A DNA stretch of 64,000 nucleotides from JAKAXS01 sp965279065 (GCA_965279065.1 OZ257134.1:3596001-3660000), one strand, 5' to 3'; numbered from the stretch's first letter, positions 1-9,141 are shown. Notes: generated by a model not told the origin, from the letters alone. Numbers and translations: made by a program.

Positions 1-317
1 TGAAACCAGTCGACCAGCCGACGCACCTCGGCGCGCTGCGCAACATGGCCGGGAAACAGCGGCAAGTCCTCCCGCGGCGTCTCACCCCGTGCCAGGTCGT
101 CGGCGAGGTATTCCGAAACGGCGTACGCGCCGCACACGGCGGCCCCCGTCGCCGTCCGCAGCACCGGCAACTCTCCCGCCGGATTGAGCGCGAGAAACTC
201 CTCGCGCCACTCCCAAGGGAACTCTTCGACGAGGTCCGCCTCCAGGTCGAGTTCACCCAGCGCAATACGGATCGAGCGCGAGTGCGGGCACAGACGGAAA
301 TGCGTCAGGGCATACAT
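1..317 (-). CDS. glutathione S-transferase family protein (partial)
   Basis: Reading the minus strand from an ATG at 317 gives an unbroken frame to the left edge, beginning MYALTHFRLCPHSRSIRIAL. The segment CPHSRSIRIALGEL matches the thioredoxin-fold start of GST proteins, where a Cys or Ser near residue 10 contacts glutathione, and NPAGELPVL matches the NPxGxVPxL loop with the cis-proline. Only about 105 residues are in the window, so the C-terminal helical domain lies beyond position 1. It is divergent from uppP, with about 210 bp between the starts. The specific substrate cannot be told. Confidence 0.75.
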   Translation of the reverse strand, partial: MYALTHFRLCPHSRSIRIALGELDLEADLVEEFPWEWREEFLALNPAGELPVLRTATGAAVCGAYAVSEYLADDLARGETPREDLPLFPGHVAQRAEVRRLVDWF

Positions 318-528
318 TCGTGCGGTCCAGACCTCACTTGGGGGATCAGACGACAGCCCGGGCCTGTCCGAAGGAGTTGGCAGCCGGCTGGCGCAGGGAT
401 GCGCAGCGTCCATCCACCTCATGCCAGTCCCGATCCCCGCTCTGGGCCGGCGCCGCGACTTATGCCATAACCCGCCGCGATTGACTCACCCATATTGCAG
501 ATTCCACAGACCATGGGAGCCTCTGATC

Positions 529-1329
529 ATGCCCACTTGGCAAGTCGTCCTGCTCGGCCTGATTGAGGGTTTGACGGAGTTCCTGCCCGTCTCTTCCACC
601 GCCCATGTCGTTCTCGCCGGACATTTCCTTGGCTTCGACTCGCCCGGCAAGACGTTCGAGATTTTGATCCAGCTTGGCGCCATCCTCGCCATTCTTACGG
701 TTTACTTCGCCAAGCTTTGGCAGATGGCACGCGACCTTCCCTCCGACCCTGGAACGCAGCGCTTTGTTCTCGGAGTGCTGCTGGCCTTCCTGCCGGCGAT
801 GGTATTGGGCGCCGCGCTCAATCAGACGATCGACGTCCTACTCAATACGCCCTTGATTATCTGCATCGCTCTCATCCTCGGCGGCATTGTCTTGCTCGTG
901 GTCGACCGCCTGCCGTTGCAGCCGACCATCACGCGCGTCGAGCAGATCCCGCCGATGATGGCCTTGAAGATCGGCCTGTGTCAGTGCCTCGCGATGGTGC
1001 CGGGGGTTTCCAGATCCGGCGCAACCATTGTCGGCGCCATGCTGATGGGAACCGACAAGCGCACTGCGGCCGAGTTCTCGTTCTTTCTCGCCATGCCCAC
1101 CATGGCCGGCGCTTTCGCCTTCAAGCTGCTGAAGTCCTGGGGCAGCCTCTCGACCGATGACGCCCACGCCATCATTCTGGGTTTCATCGTCGCCTTCGTC
1201 GCCGGCGTGATCGTCGTCCGCAAGCTATTGGACTACGTCAGCCACTACGGCTTCAGCATCTTTGGCTGGTGGCGCATTCTGGTGGGCACCGCCGGCCTGA
1301 TCGGCCTCTATGCCCTGGGTCAGCTCTAG
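529..1329 (+). CDS. uppP: undecaprenyl-diphosphate phosphatase UppP (BacA)
   Basis: This is a 266-residue polytopic inner-membrane protein. It dephosphorylates undecaprenyl diphosphate so that the lipid carrier can be reused for peptidoglycan and O-antigen synthesis, and overexpression is known to give bacitracin resistance. The two family signatures are present: EGLTEFLPVSSTAH at about residues 13-26, and PGVSRSGATI about 160 residues in, which carry the catalytic Glu and Ser/Arg residues. The length is normal for the family. The ATG at 529 was chosen because the hydrophobic first helix starts right after it; the frame stays open further upstream but that part has no family similarity. It converges on ptsN. 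Confidence 0.95.
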   Translation: MPTWQVVLLGLIEGLTEFLPVSSTAHVVLAGHFLGFDSPGKTFEILIQLGAILAILTVYFAKLWQMARDLPSDPGTQRFVLGVLLAFLPAMVLGAALNQTIDVLLNTPLIICIALILGGIVLLVVDRLPLQPTITRVEQIPPMMALKIGLCQCLAMVPGVSRSGATIVGAMLMGTDKRTAAEFSFFLAMPTMAGAFAFKLLKSWGSLSTDDAHAIILGFIVAFVAGVIVVRKLLDYVSHYGFSIFGWWRILVGTAGLIGLYALGQL

Positions 1330-1379
1330 CAACATGCGCGAGGTAGCCACCGAGCGGACGGCAGGCGCAGCAGTAATGC

Positions 1380-1844
1380 CTATGCCGCGTGCGATGTGAC
1401 CGGCGAGGTCAGCACGTCGCGCAATGCTGACGCGTCCCGTGCGCTGCGCAACTGCTCCAGTGTGCTCGGCTCACGCACCAGCCTCGAGATACGCGCCAGC
1501 GCCTTGAGGTGATCGCCACTGGCATGTTCCGGCGCCAGCAGCAGGAAGATGAGGTCCACCGGTTCGCCATCCTGGGATTCGAAATCGATCGGCGAAGCCA
1601 GCCTGGCGAACAGGCACGAAATGCCCGACAGCCCCTTGATCTTGACGTGAGGGATGGCGATGCCCCGGCCGAGGCCCGTGGAGCCGAGCCGTTCGCGTTG
1701 CAGCAGCGCATCGAAAATCTGCCGCTCGTCGACCCCGGTCGCAGCTGCGGCGCGGCTGGCAAGCTCATGCAGCGCCTGCTTTTTGCACGTAACGTCGAGC
1801 GACGGCAAAATACCGTCAGTTGCCAGAAGATCTCTCAGATCCAT
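1380..1844 (-). CDS. ptsN: PTS IIA-like nitrogen regulatory protein PtsN (EIIA-Ntr)
   Basis: This cytoplasmic phosphoacceptor of 154 residues belongs to the nitrogen-related PTS (PtsP-NPr-EIIA-Ntr). The conserved active-site histidine is in GIAIPHVK, and VDLIFLLLAPEHASGDHLK matches the fold's C-terminal half. The start at 1844 (MDLRDLL) fits the family, which begins with this short helix; the frame remains open to 1892. It is the last gene of the block lptC/A - lptB - rpoN - hpf - ptsN, the usual alphaproteobacterial order, where it is thought to link PTS phosphorylation with sigma-54 functions and potassium homeostasis. Confidence 0.93.
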   Translation of the reverse strand: MDLRDLLATDGILPSLDVTCKKQALHELASRAAAATGVDERQIFDALLQRERLGSTGLGRGIAIPHVKIKGLSGISCLFARLASPIDFESQDGEPVDLIFLLLAPEHASGDHLKALARISRLVREPSTLEQLRSARDASALRDVLTSPVTSHAA

Positions 1845-1947
1845 TAGTCCGTCCACCCAGTTGCGACCGCCGCGCGTGACGCAATGCATCAAGCGTGCCG
1901 GTTGTCGTCCCTGATCCTAATGGGCCCCTGCCCATGCACACGCGCGA

Positions 1948-2538
1948 CTAGCCTTTAGACCCCGCGCCCGCCCCCGGCTTCGGATCGATCCATCCGATAT
2001 GACCGTCTTCGCGGCGATAAACTACGTTCAGACCCCCGTGACCGGCGTTACGAAACACAAGGAATGCGGACTCAGTAAGATCGAGCTGCATAACGGCTTC
2101 GCTGACCGGGAGTTCCCGCACACCGCGGGCACTTTCAGCGATGATTACCGGATGAGCCGACCCGTTTATCTCATCGTGAGAATCGTCGTCGACACGGACC
2201 GTGTAGTCAGGCGCTGGCACTTCATTGCCGTGTCCTTTGACACCGTGATGACTTTTCAGGCGTCTTTTATGCCGGCGAACGCGGGTTTCCAAGCGCTCAA
2301 TCGCGGCATCGGCACTGGCATATGCATCTCCACCCTCTCCGCTCGCCTCCAGCGTCAAGCCGCTGGGTATCTTGATCGAGCAGTCGGTTTTGAAGCCAGT
2401 ACGCTCTTTTTCCAGCCGAATATGACCGGTGACCTCCGGCCCGATGTACTTGCCCAGGCTGGCAGAAATCTTGTCGGAGATATAGCTCTTGAACGCTTCG
2501 CCGGCGTCCACATTCTTGCCTGTGATCTGGATGGTCAT
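1948..2538 (-). CDS. hpf: ribosome hibernation-promoting factor, long form
   Basis: This 196-residue protein has the two domains of long HPF. The N-terminal S30AE/YfiA fold (about residues 1-105; MTIQITGKNVDAGEAFKSYI, ending in the basic RVRRHKRRLKSH helix) binds the 30S decoding region. The C-terminal dimerisation domain (about 130-190; PVIIAES... MQLDLTESAFLVFRNAGHGG) promotes 100S disome formation in stationary phase. It lies between rpoN and ptsN, its normal place in alphaproteobacteria. The 206-bp gap before rpoN's end may contain its own promoter, but I could not pick one with confidence. Confidence 0.93.
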   Translation of the reverse strand: MTIQITGKNVDAGEAFKSYISDKISASLGKYIGPEVTGHIRLEKERTGFKTDCSIKIPSGLTLEASGEGGDAYASADAAIERLETRVRRHKRRLKSHHGVKGHGNEVPAPDYTVRVDDDSHDEINGSAHPVIIAESARGVRELPVSEAVMQLDLTESAFLVFRNAGHGGLNVVYRREDGHIGWIDPKPGAGAGSKG

Positions 2539-2744
2539 CGTGTGCCTGCGCTGCCTAAGAACTCAACTACCAACGGTTTCGCAATTGTCCATGGGACATC
2601 GAAATCGAGTAGAAAAACTGAATTCGCTCAATATGTTGACCTGGCAACGCATCGTCATGATCGACCTTGATTGACGTTAGAGCGCGTCGCCTCCCATGTC
2701 AAACACAAGCGGCTCGACGGCGTCTCTAAGAGCCAGCCCACTGC

Positions 2745-4277
2745 TTACGCGGAGCGTTCCATCATGCGCTTTTCCCGACGCCGCTGCACCGATGACGGGA
2801 TGCGCATGGCTTCCCGGTACTTCGCGACGGTCCGCCGCGCGATGTCGACGCCATCCGTCTTGAGCTTCTCGACGATCTTGTCGTCCGACAGGATCATCTT
2901 GGCCGTCTCGCCCTCGATCATCTGCCTGATGCGATGCCTGACGGCCTCCGACGAGTGCGCTTCACCTTCGTCAGACGACGACGCGATCGAAGACGTAAAG
3001 AAGAATTTCAGTTCGAACAGCCCGCGCGTCGTCGACATGTACTTGTTCGAAGTCACGCGCGACACCGTCGACTCGTGCATCGAGATGGCATCGGCAACCG
3101 TCTTCAGATTGAGGGGTCGCAGATGCTGAATGCCATGCGCGAAAAAGCCGTCCTGCTGTCGCACGATCTCTTCGGCAACGCGTAGGATCGTCCGTGCTCG
3201 CTGATCGAGGCTCTTCACCAGCCAGTTCGCTGTCTGTAGGCAGTCGACAAGATAGGTCTTGTCCTTCTCGCTTTGCGCGCCGTGCGACACCCTCGCATAG
3301 TAATTCCGGTTCACCAGCACTCGTGGCAACGTGTCGGCATTGAGTTCGATGATCCAGCTTTGGTCCGCGGCCGGGCGCACCAGGATGTCGGGCACCACTG
3401 TCTGTACCGGCGCCGAACCGAAAATCAGGCCCGGCTTCGGATTGAGCTGCTTGATCTCATCGATCATTTCGCTCAGTTCCGTCATGTCGCAACCGACCGC
3501 CTTGCGTAGGCCGGTCATGTTGTGCGCAGCCAGCAGGTGCAGGTTGTCGAGCAGTGCGCCGATCATCGGATCGTAGCGGTTCTGTTCCTTGAGTTGCAGC
3601 GCAAGGCACTCGCCCAAAGTCCGCGCGAAGACGCCGCTCGGCTCGAATGTCTGCACGACCGACAGCACACGCTCCATCATGGCAAGCGTCGCGCCGAGCT
3701 TCTCGGCCAGCTCTTGCAGGTCGGCGTTGAGGTAGCCCGCGTCGTCGACCAGGTCGATCAGGTGCTGCCCGACCAGCAGATCAACGGGATCCTTGAACGC
3801 CAGCGGCAGCTGCAGTTGCAAATGCTCCCGTAGCGACCGCTCGTTGGAGATGAAGTCCTCGAGGCTCGAATCCGAAAGGTCGAGATTGTGCGTACGCTGC
3901 GTCAGCGACGCCCACCCGGAATCGTTGGGACCTCCCCCCATATCCATCGACGGCGTATCCGGAAACACGTTGTCGATGTCGGTATCGAGCGACGCTGCCG
4001 CCTCAGCGTTCGGACGCTCCAGGTCGAGCCACTCTTCCCCTGTTTCGCCGTCCGCGGAAGCCGCGGCTGCCGGCTCGCGATCTTCGGCGGTATCGGCACC
4101 GCGGGCATCTTCCAGCCCCTCGTCGCGCTCCAGCAGCGGATTGCGCTCGATCTCCGCTTCGACGAATTCGACCAGCTCCATGTTCGACAGCTGGAGCAGA
4201 CGGATGGCCTGCTGCAGTTGGGGTGTCATCACCAACTGCTGGCCTTGTCTCAGCTCCAGCTTTGCCGTCAGTGCCAT
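2745..4277 (-). CDS. rpoN: RNA polymerase sigma-54 factor RpoN
   Basis: This 510-residue sigma-54 factor recognises -24/-12 promoters and needs AAA+ enhancer-binding proteins for open-complex formation. Region I is the Gln/Leu-rich activator-interaction domain (LVMTPQLQQAIRLLQLSN, about residues 16-35). An acidic, low-conservation region II follows, then the core-binding domain. The C-terminal RpoN box ARRTVAKYREAM, which reads the -24 element, is close to the end. The length is typical for Rhizobiales. It sits 44 bp downstream of lptB on the same strand and upstream of hpf and ptsN. Confidence 0.96.
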   Translation of the reverse strand: MALTAKLELRQGQQLVMTPQLQQAIRLLQLSNMELVEFVEAEIERNPLLERDEGLEDARGADTAEDREPAAAASADGETGEEWLDLERPNAEAAASLDTDIDNVFPDTPSMDMGGGPNDSGWASLTQRTHNLDLSDSSLEDFISNERSLREHLQLQLPLAFKDPVDLLVGQHLIDLVDDAGYLNADLQELAEKLGATLAMMERVLSVVQTFEPSGVFARTLGECLALQLKEQNRYDPMIGALLDNLHLLAAHNMTGLRKAVGCDMTELSEMIDEIKQLNPKPGLIFGSAPVQTVVPDILVRPAADQSWIIELNADTLPRVLVNRNYYARVSHGAQSEKDKTYLVDCLQTANWLVKSLDQRARTILRVAEEIVRQQDGFFAHGIQHLRPLNLKTVADAISMHESTVSRVTSNKYMSTTRGLFELKFFFTSSIASSSDEGEAHSSEAVRHRIRQMIEGETAKMILSDDKIVEKLKTDGVDIARRTVAKYREAMRIPSSVQRRREKRMMERSA

Positions 4278-4321
4278 CCCGAGTCCTTAACCACACCTGC
4301 ACACAGACGGCCGGATCTTAA

Positions 4322-5299
4322 TCAACCGCCGTTAACGAACATGTCCCCGAGGTAGACGCGGCGGACCTCTTCGTTGGCTATGATTTCCGAGGGATTACCG
4401 TGTGTCAGAACCTGACCGTCGTAGATGATGTAGGCTCGGTCAATCAGACTTAGGGTCTCCCGCACGCTGTGGTCGGTAATGAGAACGCCGATCCCGCGAT
4501 CGGTCAAGTGGCGCACCAGCTCCTGGATGTCCTTAACGGCAATGGGGTCGATGCCGGCAAACGGCTCGTCGAGAAGAATGAACGAGGGGTCCGAGGCCAG
4601 CGCCCGGGCGATTTCACAGCGCCGCCGTTCACCGCCCGACAGCGCGATAGACGGCGACTTGCGCAGCCGCGTAATGCGAAACTCCTCCAGCAGGCTGTCG
4701 AGCTTTTCGCGCCGCCTCTTGGCGCTTTTCTCCGTCAGCTCCAGCACGGCCATGAGATTCTGCTCGACCGTCAGCCCGCGAAAGATCGACGCTTCCTGCG
4801 GCAGGTAGCCGATGCCGAGCCGCGCCCGCTGATACATCGGCAGCCGGGTCACGTCGGCGCCGTCGATGGAAATGCGTCCAGCGTCGGCGGGCACCAGCCC
4901 GGTGATCATGTAGAATACGGTCGTCTTGCCCGCGCCGTTGGGCCCCAGCAGCCCCACCGACTCGCCGCGCCGCACCGCCAGACTGACACCGCGCACGACC
5001 TTGCGCTTCTTGTATGACTTCTCCACGTGCTCGACTGTCAGCCAGCCCTCACCGACGGGTTCTTCGTAGTTGTCGTACGCGCTGCGGGCGTTCGCGTCCT
5101 CGTAGCCCTGTTGCGCATAGCCCGGCGGCGGTCCCCACTCGGACGAATCGCCGTAGCCGTTGCGTGGATCGGCGTAGCCGTTGGGACCCTGCTGCTCGAA
5201 GAAATGACCGTTCTGAATCGGTGGCGGCACAGCCGCCGGCGGGCGGCGCGGCGCGCCACCCTTCTTTGCTTTGGATCCCTTGCCGAATGGCAGTTTCAC
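4322..5299 (-). CDS. lptB: LPS export ABC transporter ATP-binding protein LptB with N-terminal extension
   Basis: The ATPase of the LptBFG complex powers lipopolysaccharide extraction from the inner membrane. From about residue 86 the protein is ordinary LptB: Walker A GPNGAGKTT, signature LSGGERRR, Walker B FILLDEPFAGIDP and the switch His in LITDHS. The first 85 residues are unusual: a Lys-rich start (MKLPFGKGSKAKKGG), then a Pro/Gly/Gln/Tyr-rich low-complexity stretch. LptB is usually about 240 residues, so this copy (325) has an appended tail. A start at the conserved domain would need a non-obvious codon (GEGWLTVEHV has no Met), so the long form is probably real. Confidence 0.93.
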   Translation of the reverse strand: MKLPFGKGSKAKKGGAPRRPPAAVPPPIQNGHFFEQQGPNGYADPRNGYGDSSEWGPPPGYAQQGYEDANARSAYDNYEEPVGEGWLTVEHVEKSYKKRKVVRGVSLAVRRGESVGLLGPNGAGKTTVFYMITGLVPADAGRISIDGADVTRLPMYQRARLGIGYLPQEASIFRGLTVEQNLMAVLELTEKSAKRRREKLDSLLEEFRITRLRKSPSIALSGGERRRCEIARALASDPSFILLDEPFAGIDPIAVKDIQELVRHLTDRGIGVLITDHSVRETLSLIDRAYIIYDGQVLTHGNPSEIIANEEVRRVYLGDMFVNGG

Positions 5300-5420
5300 G
5301 AACGCGGACTCGCTGAATTGATATGGTCAGATGCGCCGGATGCACGGCTAGATTGCCCCAATGCCGGCCACTCGCAATGCGCACGACAGCGCACCCCGCG
5401 CAACAACTGACACCTCGGCA

Positions 5421-7334
5421 TCACGGCTTCTTCTTGTCCTTGTTGGCCTTGAGCTCCCCGGGATAGGTCGTCAGGCTCGGCCGCCCGCCCTTGACGATCA
5501 TCCCGTCGCCGTTGGCCTGCCAGCCCTCGCCGGACGCGCTGGCCGATTGCCCGTCTTCGCCGGCCGTGTCGATCTTGCTTTCGCCGGTCGTCATGTCGAT
5601 GACGAGACGCGTGCCGCGGACGACGCTCTTCGCTTGTTTCAGGACGACGTCGCCGCCAACCGTGACGGTGTTGGCCTTCATGTCGACATCGGCCCAATCC
5701 CCATCGACGGTACGGCCATCCTTGGTCGTCACCTGCACCTTTTGCTTCGCCTGAATGCGGCTGATCTGCGCCGGCGGTGCCTTTGCCGCCGCCGGATTCG
5801 TCGTCGCCACGTCAGCGATGCCGGCCGCACCCGTGTAGTTGGCGACCATCACCGGCGTCCGCATCACGAAATCGCCCTGCTCGGCCACCACGTCTCCCGA
5901 GAAGGTCGCGGTCTTGGCCTGATCGTCGACGTCCAGTTGGTTGGACGTCATATTGATCGGAGCATTCGGATCCGTCTTGAACTGACCGCCCCCGAACGGC
6001 ATCGCCGATTTCACGGCCGCCACCGCCTCGTCAGCCGGTCCCTTGGGTGTGACTGGCTTCGGCTTGGCATTCTGCACGAGATGCGCCGTAATGCGTCCGG
6101 CCTGCGGCGACGTCAGCAGCGTGCGGCCCGTCTTGCGATCGACCGCCAGGCGTTGCCCGCGTAGTTCGTTCTTGCCCTGGGTGACCACGACCTCCTGGCC
6201 CGTCAGCACGACCCGCTCGTTGCGTTGATCGAGATCGACGCGCTCGCCTGTCGCACGCCGCTCCGGCCCGGACGTCATCACGACATTGCCGGAGAGAATG
6301 CCGGTATCCGCCTGGACATCGAACGTTGCACGATCGCTCGTCACCCGATCGGTCGTACCACGCGTCATCACCACGGGGCCCTGCGCCAGAATATCTTTGA
6401 CCTTGCCGGCCGCACCGCCGAGCATGCCACCGGCCGGCTGTGGCGCGGCCCCGGCTGGTGCGTCGCTAGCGTAGCCGACGGTCAGCTCCGGCGTTTCCAT
6501 GACGCTCTCGCCCTGCACCGCCCGCACGTTACCGGAAAAGATCGCTGTTTTCTTCAGGTCATTAACGTCGAGACGTTGCGAGGTGATGTCGAGCGGCTCG
6601 TTCGACTTGCCGAACATGGCGGCTGTGGCGTTGGGTTTGGCGGGCTCCGCCGGTTGCTGGCCCGCGCTCTGATCGTCCTTCGCCGCCGGCTTCAGATGCG
6701 CCACGACGTCACTGTTGAAGGTCACTTCCTTGACCTTCTGGCGCAGCGTCAAACCTTTGGCGTTGATCGTTCCCGCGGGAAACGTCACGACGACAGGATC
6801 AGCCGACGTCAGTAGGCCCTCCTTGGTCTGCAGCCGGGCGCGCGGTAGCGCCACGTTCATGCCGCTCTCCGACACGACCTTGATGCCGTTGTCGAGATCT
6901 AGAATGCTGGCCTTGCTGTCGTAGTATCCGGTCTTGGCCGTCACGTTCGTCTTCGTCTTGTCGAGCTGTACGAGTTGCCCCGTGATTTCGTCCAGCGTCA
7001 CGAAGCCGGGTTTCAGCAGGTCCTGCTGTGCCGTCTTGGCCGCAAAATTGTACGAGCTGCCGTCGTTGCCGAAACCGTTGTACTTCGGGTTCGACATCTT
7101 CAGATCGGTGCTGACCAGCTTGCCGACCTCCAGCGCCGGCAGCCCGGTATCGACACCGGAGTTGCTGAGGACGCTCATCGCATAGCCGGCCACCATCACC
7201 GCGCAGCTGGCGGGCAGCAGGCGGCGCAAAAGCCGCACGTTGCGGCTGTGGCGTTTGGCCAGACGCAAGCCGCTGTCGCGCCGTAGCGGCGCGCCATTCT
7301 GTTCGAAGTCGCTGAAACCGGTGGTCGTAGCCAT
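5421..7334 (-). CDS. fused LptC - LptA - LptA-like LPS transport bridge protein
   Basis: The 637-residue protein combines parts normally split over two genes. Residues 1-65 are cytoplasmic plus one membrane anchor (LLPASCAVMVAGYAMSVL). Residues about 70-215 form an LptC-like beta-jellyroll (KMSNPKYNGF, LDEITGQLVQ). Two OstA/LptA-type modules then follow: the first begins PLDITSQRLDVNDLKKTAIF, the second PINMTSNQLDVDDQAKTATF. These two stretches are clear duplicates about 225 residues apart. Low-complexity linkers rich in Ala, Pro and Lys separate the modules. It sits between rnd and lptB, exactly where separate lptC and lptA genes lie in relatives. Inference: it is a tethered periplasmic bridge carrying LPS from LptBFG towards LptD. 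Confidence 0.88.
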   Translation of the reverse strand: MATTTGFSDFEQNGAPLRRDSGLRLAKRHSRNVRLLRRLLPASCAVMVAGYAMSVLSNSGVDTGLPALEVGKLVSTDLKMSNPKYNGFGNDGSSYNFAAKTAQQDLLKPGFVTLDEITGQLVQLDKTKTNVTAKTGYYDSKASILDLDNGIKVVSESGMNVALPRARLQTKEGLLTSADPVVVTFPAGTINAKGLTLRQKVKEVTFNSDVVAHLKPAAKDDQSAGQQPAEPAKPNATAAMFGKSNEPLDITSQRLDVNDLKKTAIFSGNVRAVQGESVMETPELTVGYASDAPAGAAPQPAGGMLGGAAGKVKDILAQGPVVMTRGTTDRVTSDRATFDVQADTGILSGNVVMTSGPERRATGERVDLDQRNERVVLTGQEVVVTQGKNELRGQRLAVDRKTGRTLLTSPQAGRITAHLVQNAKPKPVTPKGPADEAVAAVKSAMPFGGGQFKTDPNAPINMTSNQLDVDDQAKTATFSGDVVAEQGDFVMRTPVMVANYTGAAGIADVATTNPAAAKAPPAQISRIQAKQKVQVTTKDGRTVDGDWADVDMKANTVTVGGDVVLKQAKSVVRGTRLVIDMTTGESKIDTAGEDGQSASASGEGWQANGDGMIVKGGRPSLTTYPGELKANKDKKKP

Positions 7335-7480
7335 AGCCTCAGCCAGACAAGCCGTTGTCGAATCTCAATATATCGAGCGAACCATTGACGCCAAATAGGG
7401 TCAGATTGGGACTATCCCACACCGCACGTCAAAAACCGCTTGGGATCAAGGACAAAGTGCCGGCGTTCCTGCCGGGCTCT

Positions 7481-8101
7481 CTAATGCGCAAATAGGTCGT
7501 CGTCAGCGAAACCGGCCAAATCCAGCTTGGAGCGGACGGGTAGAAAATCGAATGCCGCCTGGGCAAACGCCTGGCGGCCACTGCGCTCCAGCATCGCATC
7601 GAGCTTCGCCTTGATCGCATGCAGGTAGAGCACGTCGGACGCGGCATAAGCCAGCTGCTGCTCCGACAGCACATCGGCACCCCAGTCCGAACTCTGCTGC
7701 TGCTTCGACAGCTCGACTTGCGCCAGCTCCAGCGCCAGATCCTTCAGTCCGTGCCGGTCGGTATAGGTGCGCACCAGCTTGGACACGATCTTGGTGCAAT
7801 AGATCGGCGCCACCACAGCGCCGAGATACTTGTCCAGCATCCCGATGTCGAACCGCGCGAAATGGAAGATCTTCGTCACCGCCGCATCCTCCAGCAGCGC
7901 CTTGAGACACGGTGCTTGCGTCTGCCCCGCCGCGATCTGCACCAGATGCGCGACGCCGTCGCCCGCTGAAAGCTGCACCAGGCACAGCCGGTCGCGCTGC
8001 GGGTTGAGCCCCAGCGTCTCCGTATCGACCGCCACGGCGCTGCCGAACGACAACCCCGCCGGCAGGTCACCCGTGTGCAACTTGATCTTCGGATTGGCCA
8101 T
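7481..8101 (-). CDS. rnd: ribonuclease D family 3'-5' exonuclease
   Basis: This 206-residue DEDD-superfamily exonuclease has Exo I VAVDTETLGL (Asp and Glu metal ligands), Exo II KIFHFARFDIGML and Exo III YAASDVLYL (the DEDDy Tyr and Asp). It lacks the HRDC domains of E. coli RNase D, which is normal for the short alphaproteobacterial form. It probably trims the 3' ends of tRNA or other small RNAs. Its position upstream of the lptC gene is conserved in Rhizobiales. The start at 8101 gives MANPKIKLHTGDLP, a typical family beginning. Confidence 0.92.
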   Translation of the reverse strand: MANPKIKLHTGDLPAGLSFGSAVAVDTETLGLNPQRDRLCLVQLSAGDGVAHLVQIAAGQTQAPCLKALLEDAAVTKIFHFARFDIGMLDKYLGAVVAPIYCTKIVSKLVRTYTDRHGLKDLALELAQVELSKQQQSSDWGADVLSEQQLAYAASDVLYLHAIKAKLDAMLERSGRQAFAQAAFDFLPVRSKLDLAGFADDDLFAH

Positions 8102-8260
8102 CGCGCGCGCCCCGCTGGAGTTCGCGCTATTTGCAGCACCGGCTACCGGCCGGTCAACGCGATTATTGCCTAAAGTCTGGCCTGGCTCAATCCAACCCGT
8201 CGCTTCGCCAGCCGCTGGGGTTGCGTCTGAAGACGCGACCGGTGACTGTGCATCGCTCTT

Positions 8261-8280
8261 GGAAAGTCGTGGTGCCCAGA
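8261..8280. repeat. 20-bp direct repeat of the tRNA-Leu 3' end (att-like, distal copy)
   Basis: The sequence ggaaagtcgtggtgcccaga here is identical to positions 9133-9152, where it covers the 3' acceptor end and CCA of tRNA-Leu(CAG) plus the following bases. Beyond the core the next bases are still similar (cgagga against agagga). Only the 3' end of the tRNA is present in this copy. This is the usual footprint of integration at a tRNA gene, but no integrase is present between the copies. Confidence 0.7.
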
Positions 8281-8378
8281 CGAGGACGAGTTAGGTCCAC
8301 TCCCCTTGTACGGGACCTCCCAGAACATTCAGAAATCTACGACCCGCCACGGCCCCGCTTCCGACAGGTCGAAGGCGT

Positions 8379-8804
8379 CTAGGCGGTCATCACCATACGA
8401 CAGAACGAGTTCATCGTTCCTGGATCGTGAACTTCGCTGATATGGCTAAACTTCGCGGCTCGGAAGTTGATCAGTTGGCGATAGCTGACCTCAAGTTCCG
8501 CGCTGGACGCCCGATGCGTGACAGTACCCCTCACCTGAACGCGATAAACATCACCGCTCAGGCTGACTTTTTGTGGCACCGTCCGAGTTGACACGATGTC
8601 ATACACAGGCTGCCAGAAATGCAGAAACTCAGCCTTCCCCACGAGCCCCACGGGTCCTCTTCCAGCAGGACCAGCATTGCTTTCGTACACGAAATCGTCG
8701 GTTACGAACTCTAAAAAGTCGGCCAGTCGGCCCCTGGTCAACACGAGGTGGGCCGCCTCGATGATTTGCTGGGCCTTGCGAATTGAGGACTGGTCGCCAA
8801 TCAT
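8379..8804 (-). CDS. SnoaL/NTF2-like domain protein
   Basis: A 141-residue protein of the NTF2-like superfamily: a helical start (IRKAQQIIEAAHLVLTRGRL) is followed by DFLEFVTDDFVYES and a cone-shaped beta-sheet pattern (VSLSGDVYRVQVRGTVTHRA, QLINFRAAKFSHISEVHDPG). These folds serve as small-molecule isomerases, cyclases or ligand-binding proteins, and the sequence does not fix the role. A strong ribosome-binding site (GGGAGGGGG) precedes the ATG at 8804. The gene lies alone between the two copies of the tRNA-Leu 3' end, and its base composition is visibly less GC-rich than its neighbours, so it may have arrived by transfer. Confidence 0.7.
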   Translation of the reverse strand: MIGDQSSIRKAQQIIEAAHLVLTRGRLADFLEFVTDDFVYESNAGPAGRGPVGLVGKAEFLHFWQPVYDIVSTRTVPQKVSLSGDVYRVQVRGTVTHRASSAELEVSYRQLINFRAAKFSHISEVHDPGTMNSFCRMVMTA

Positions 8805-9141
8805 TGCCCCCTCCCGTTGGCATCAGCTATGGGAGGAAAGAAGTAGCATGACCTACCTTCTTATCAAGGCATTCGTATCTGGGTGTCAGTGGCGGCCTTC
8901 TCGGAAGTGGCCGCACGATCGGCTAAGTTGCTGTAGGACGGCGGCCTAGTGCAACTCGCGGAGTTGATTGTCGTCTGTCTGCAAAGAGAAGCGCAACACG
9001 TTGCCGAGAGTGTGCGTCAACCGAATTGGTGTGCCGCCAACCTTCTCCGGTGGCAAGGAAAGACTCACTGCTTGCCACGAGCAACCATCAAAACGGTAGC
9101 TGGACGCACCGCTTGAACTGCGCATTGTGCTCGGAAAGTCG
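8805..9141. other. intergenic stretch inside the tRNA-flanked segment
   Basis: No convincing gene is visible on either strand. The stretch holds the promoter side of the SnoaL-like gene and ends at the 3' end of tRNA-Leu; the proximal 20-bp direct repeat starts at 9133. No integrase, recombinase or transposase remnant could be recognised. Confidence 0.5.

Noticed and set aside
184..528. Upstream extension of the uppP frame
   Set aside because: The 115 extra residues have no membrane or family character and overlap the divergent glutathione S-transferase gene; the ATG at 529 fits the family start.
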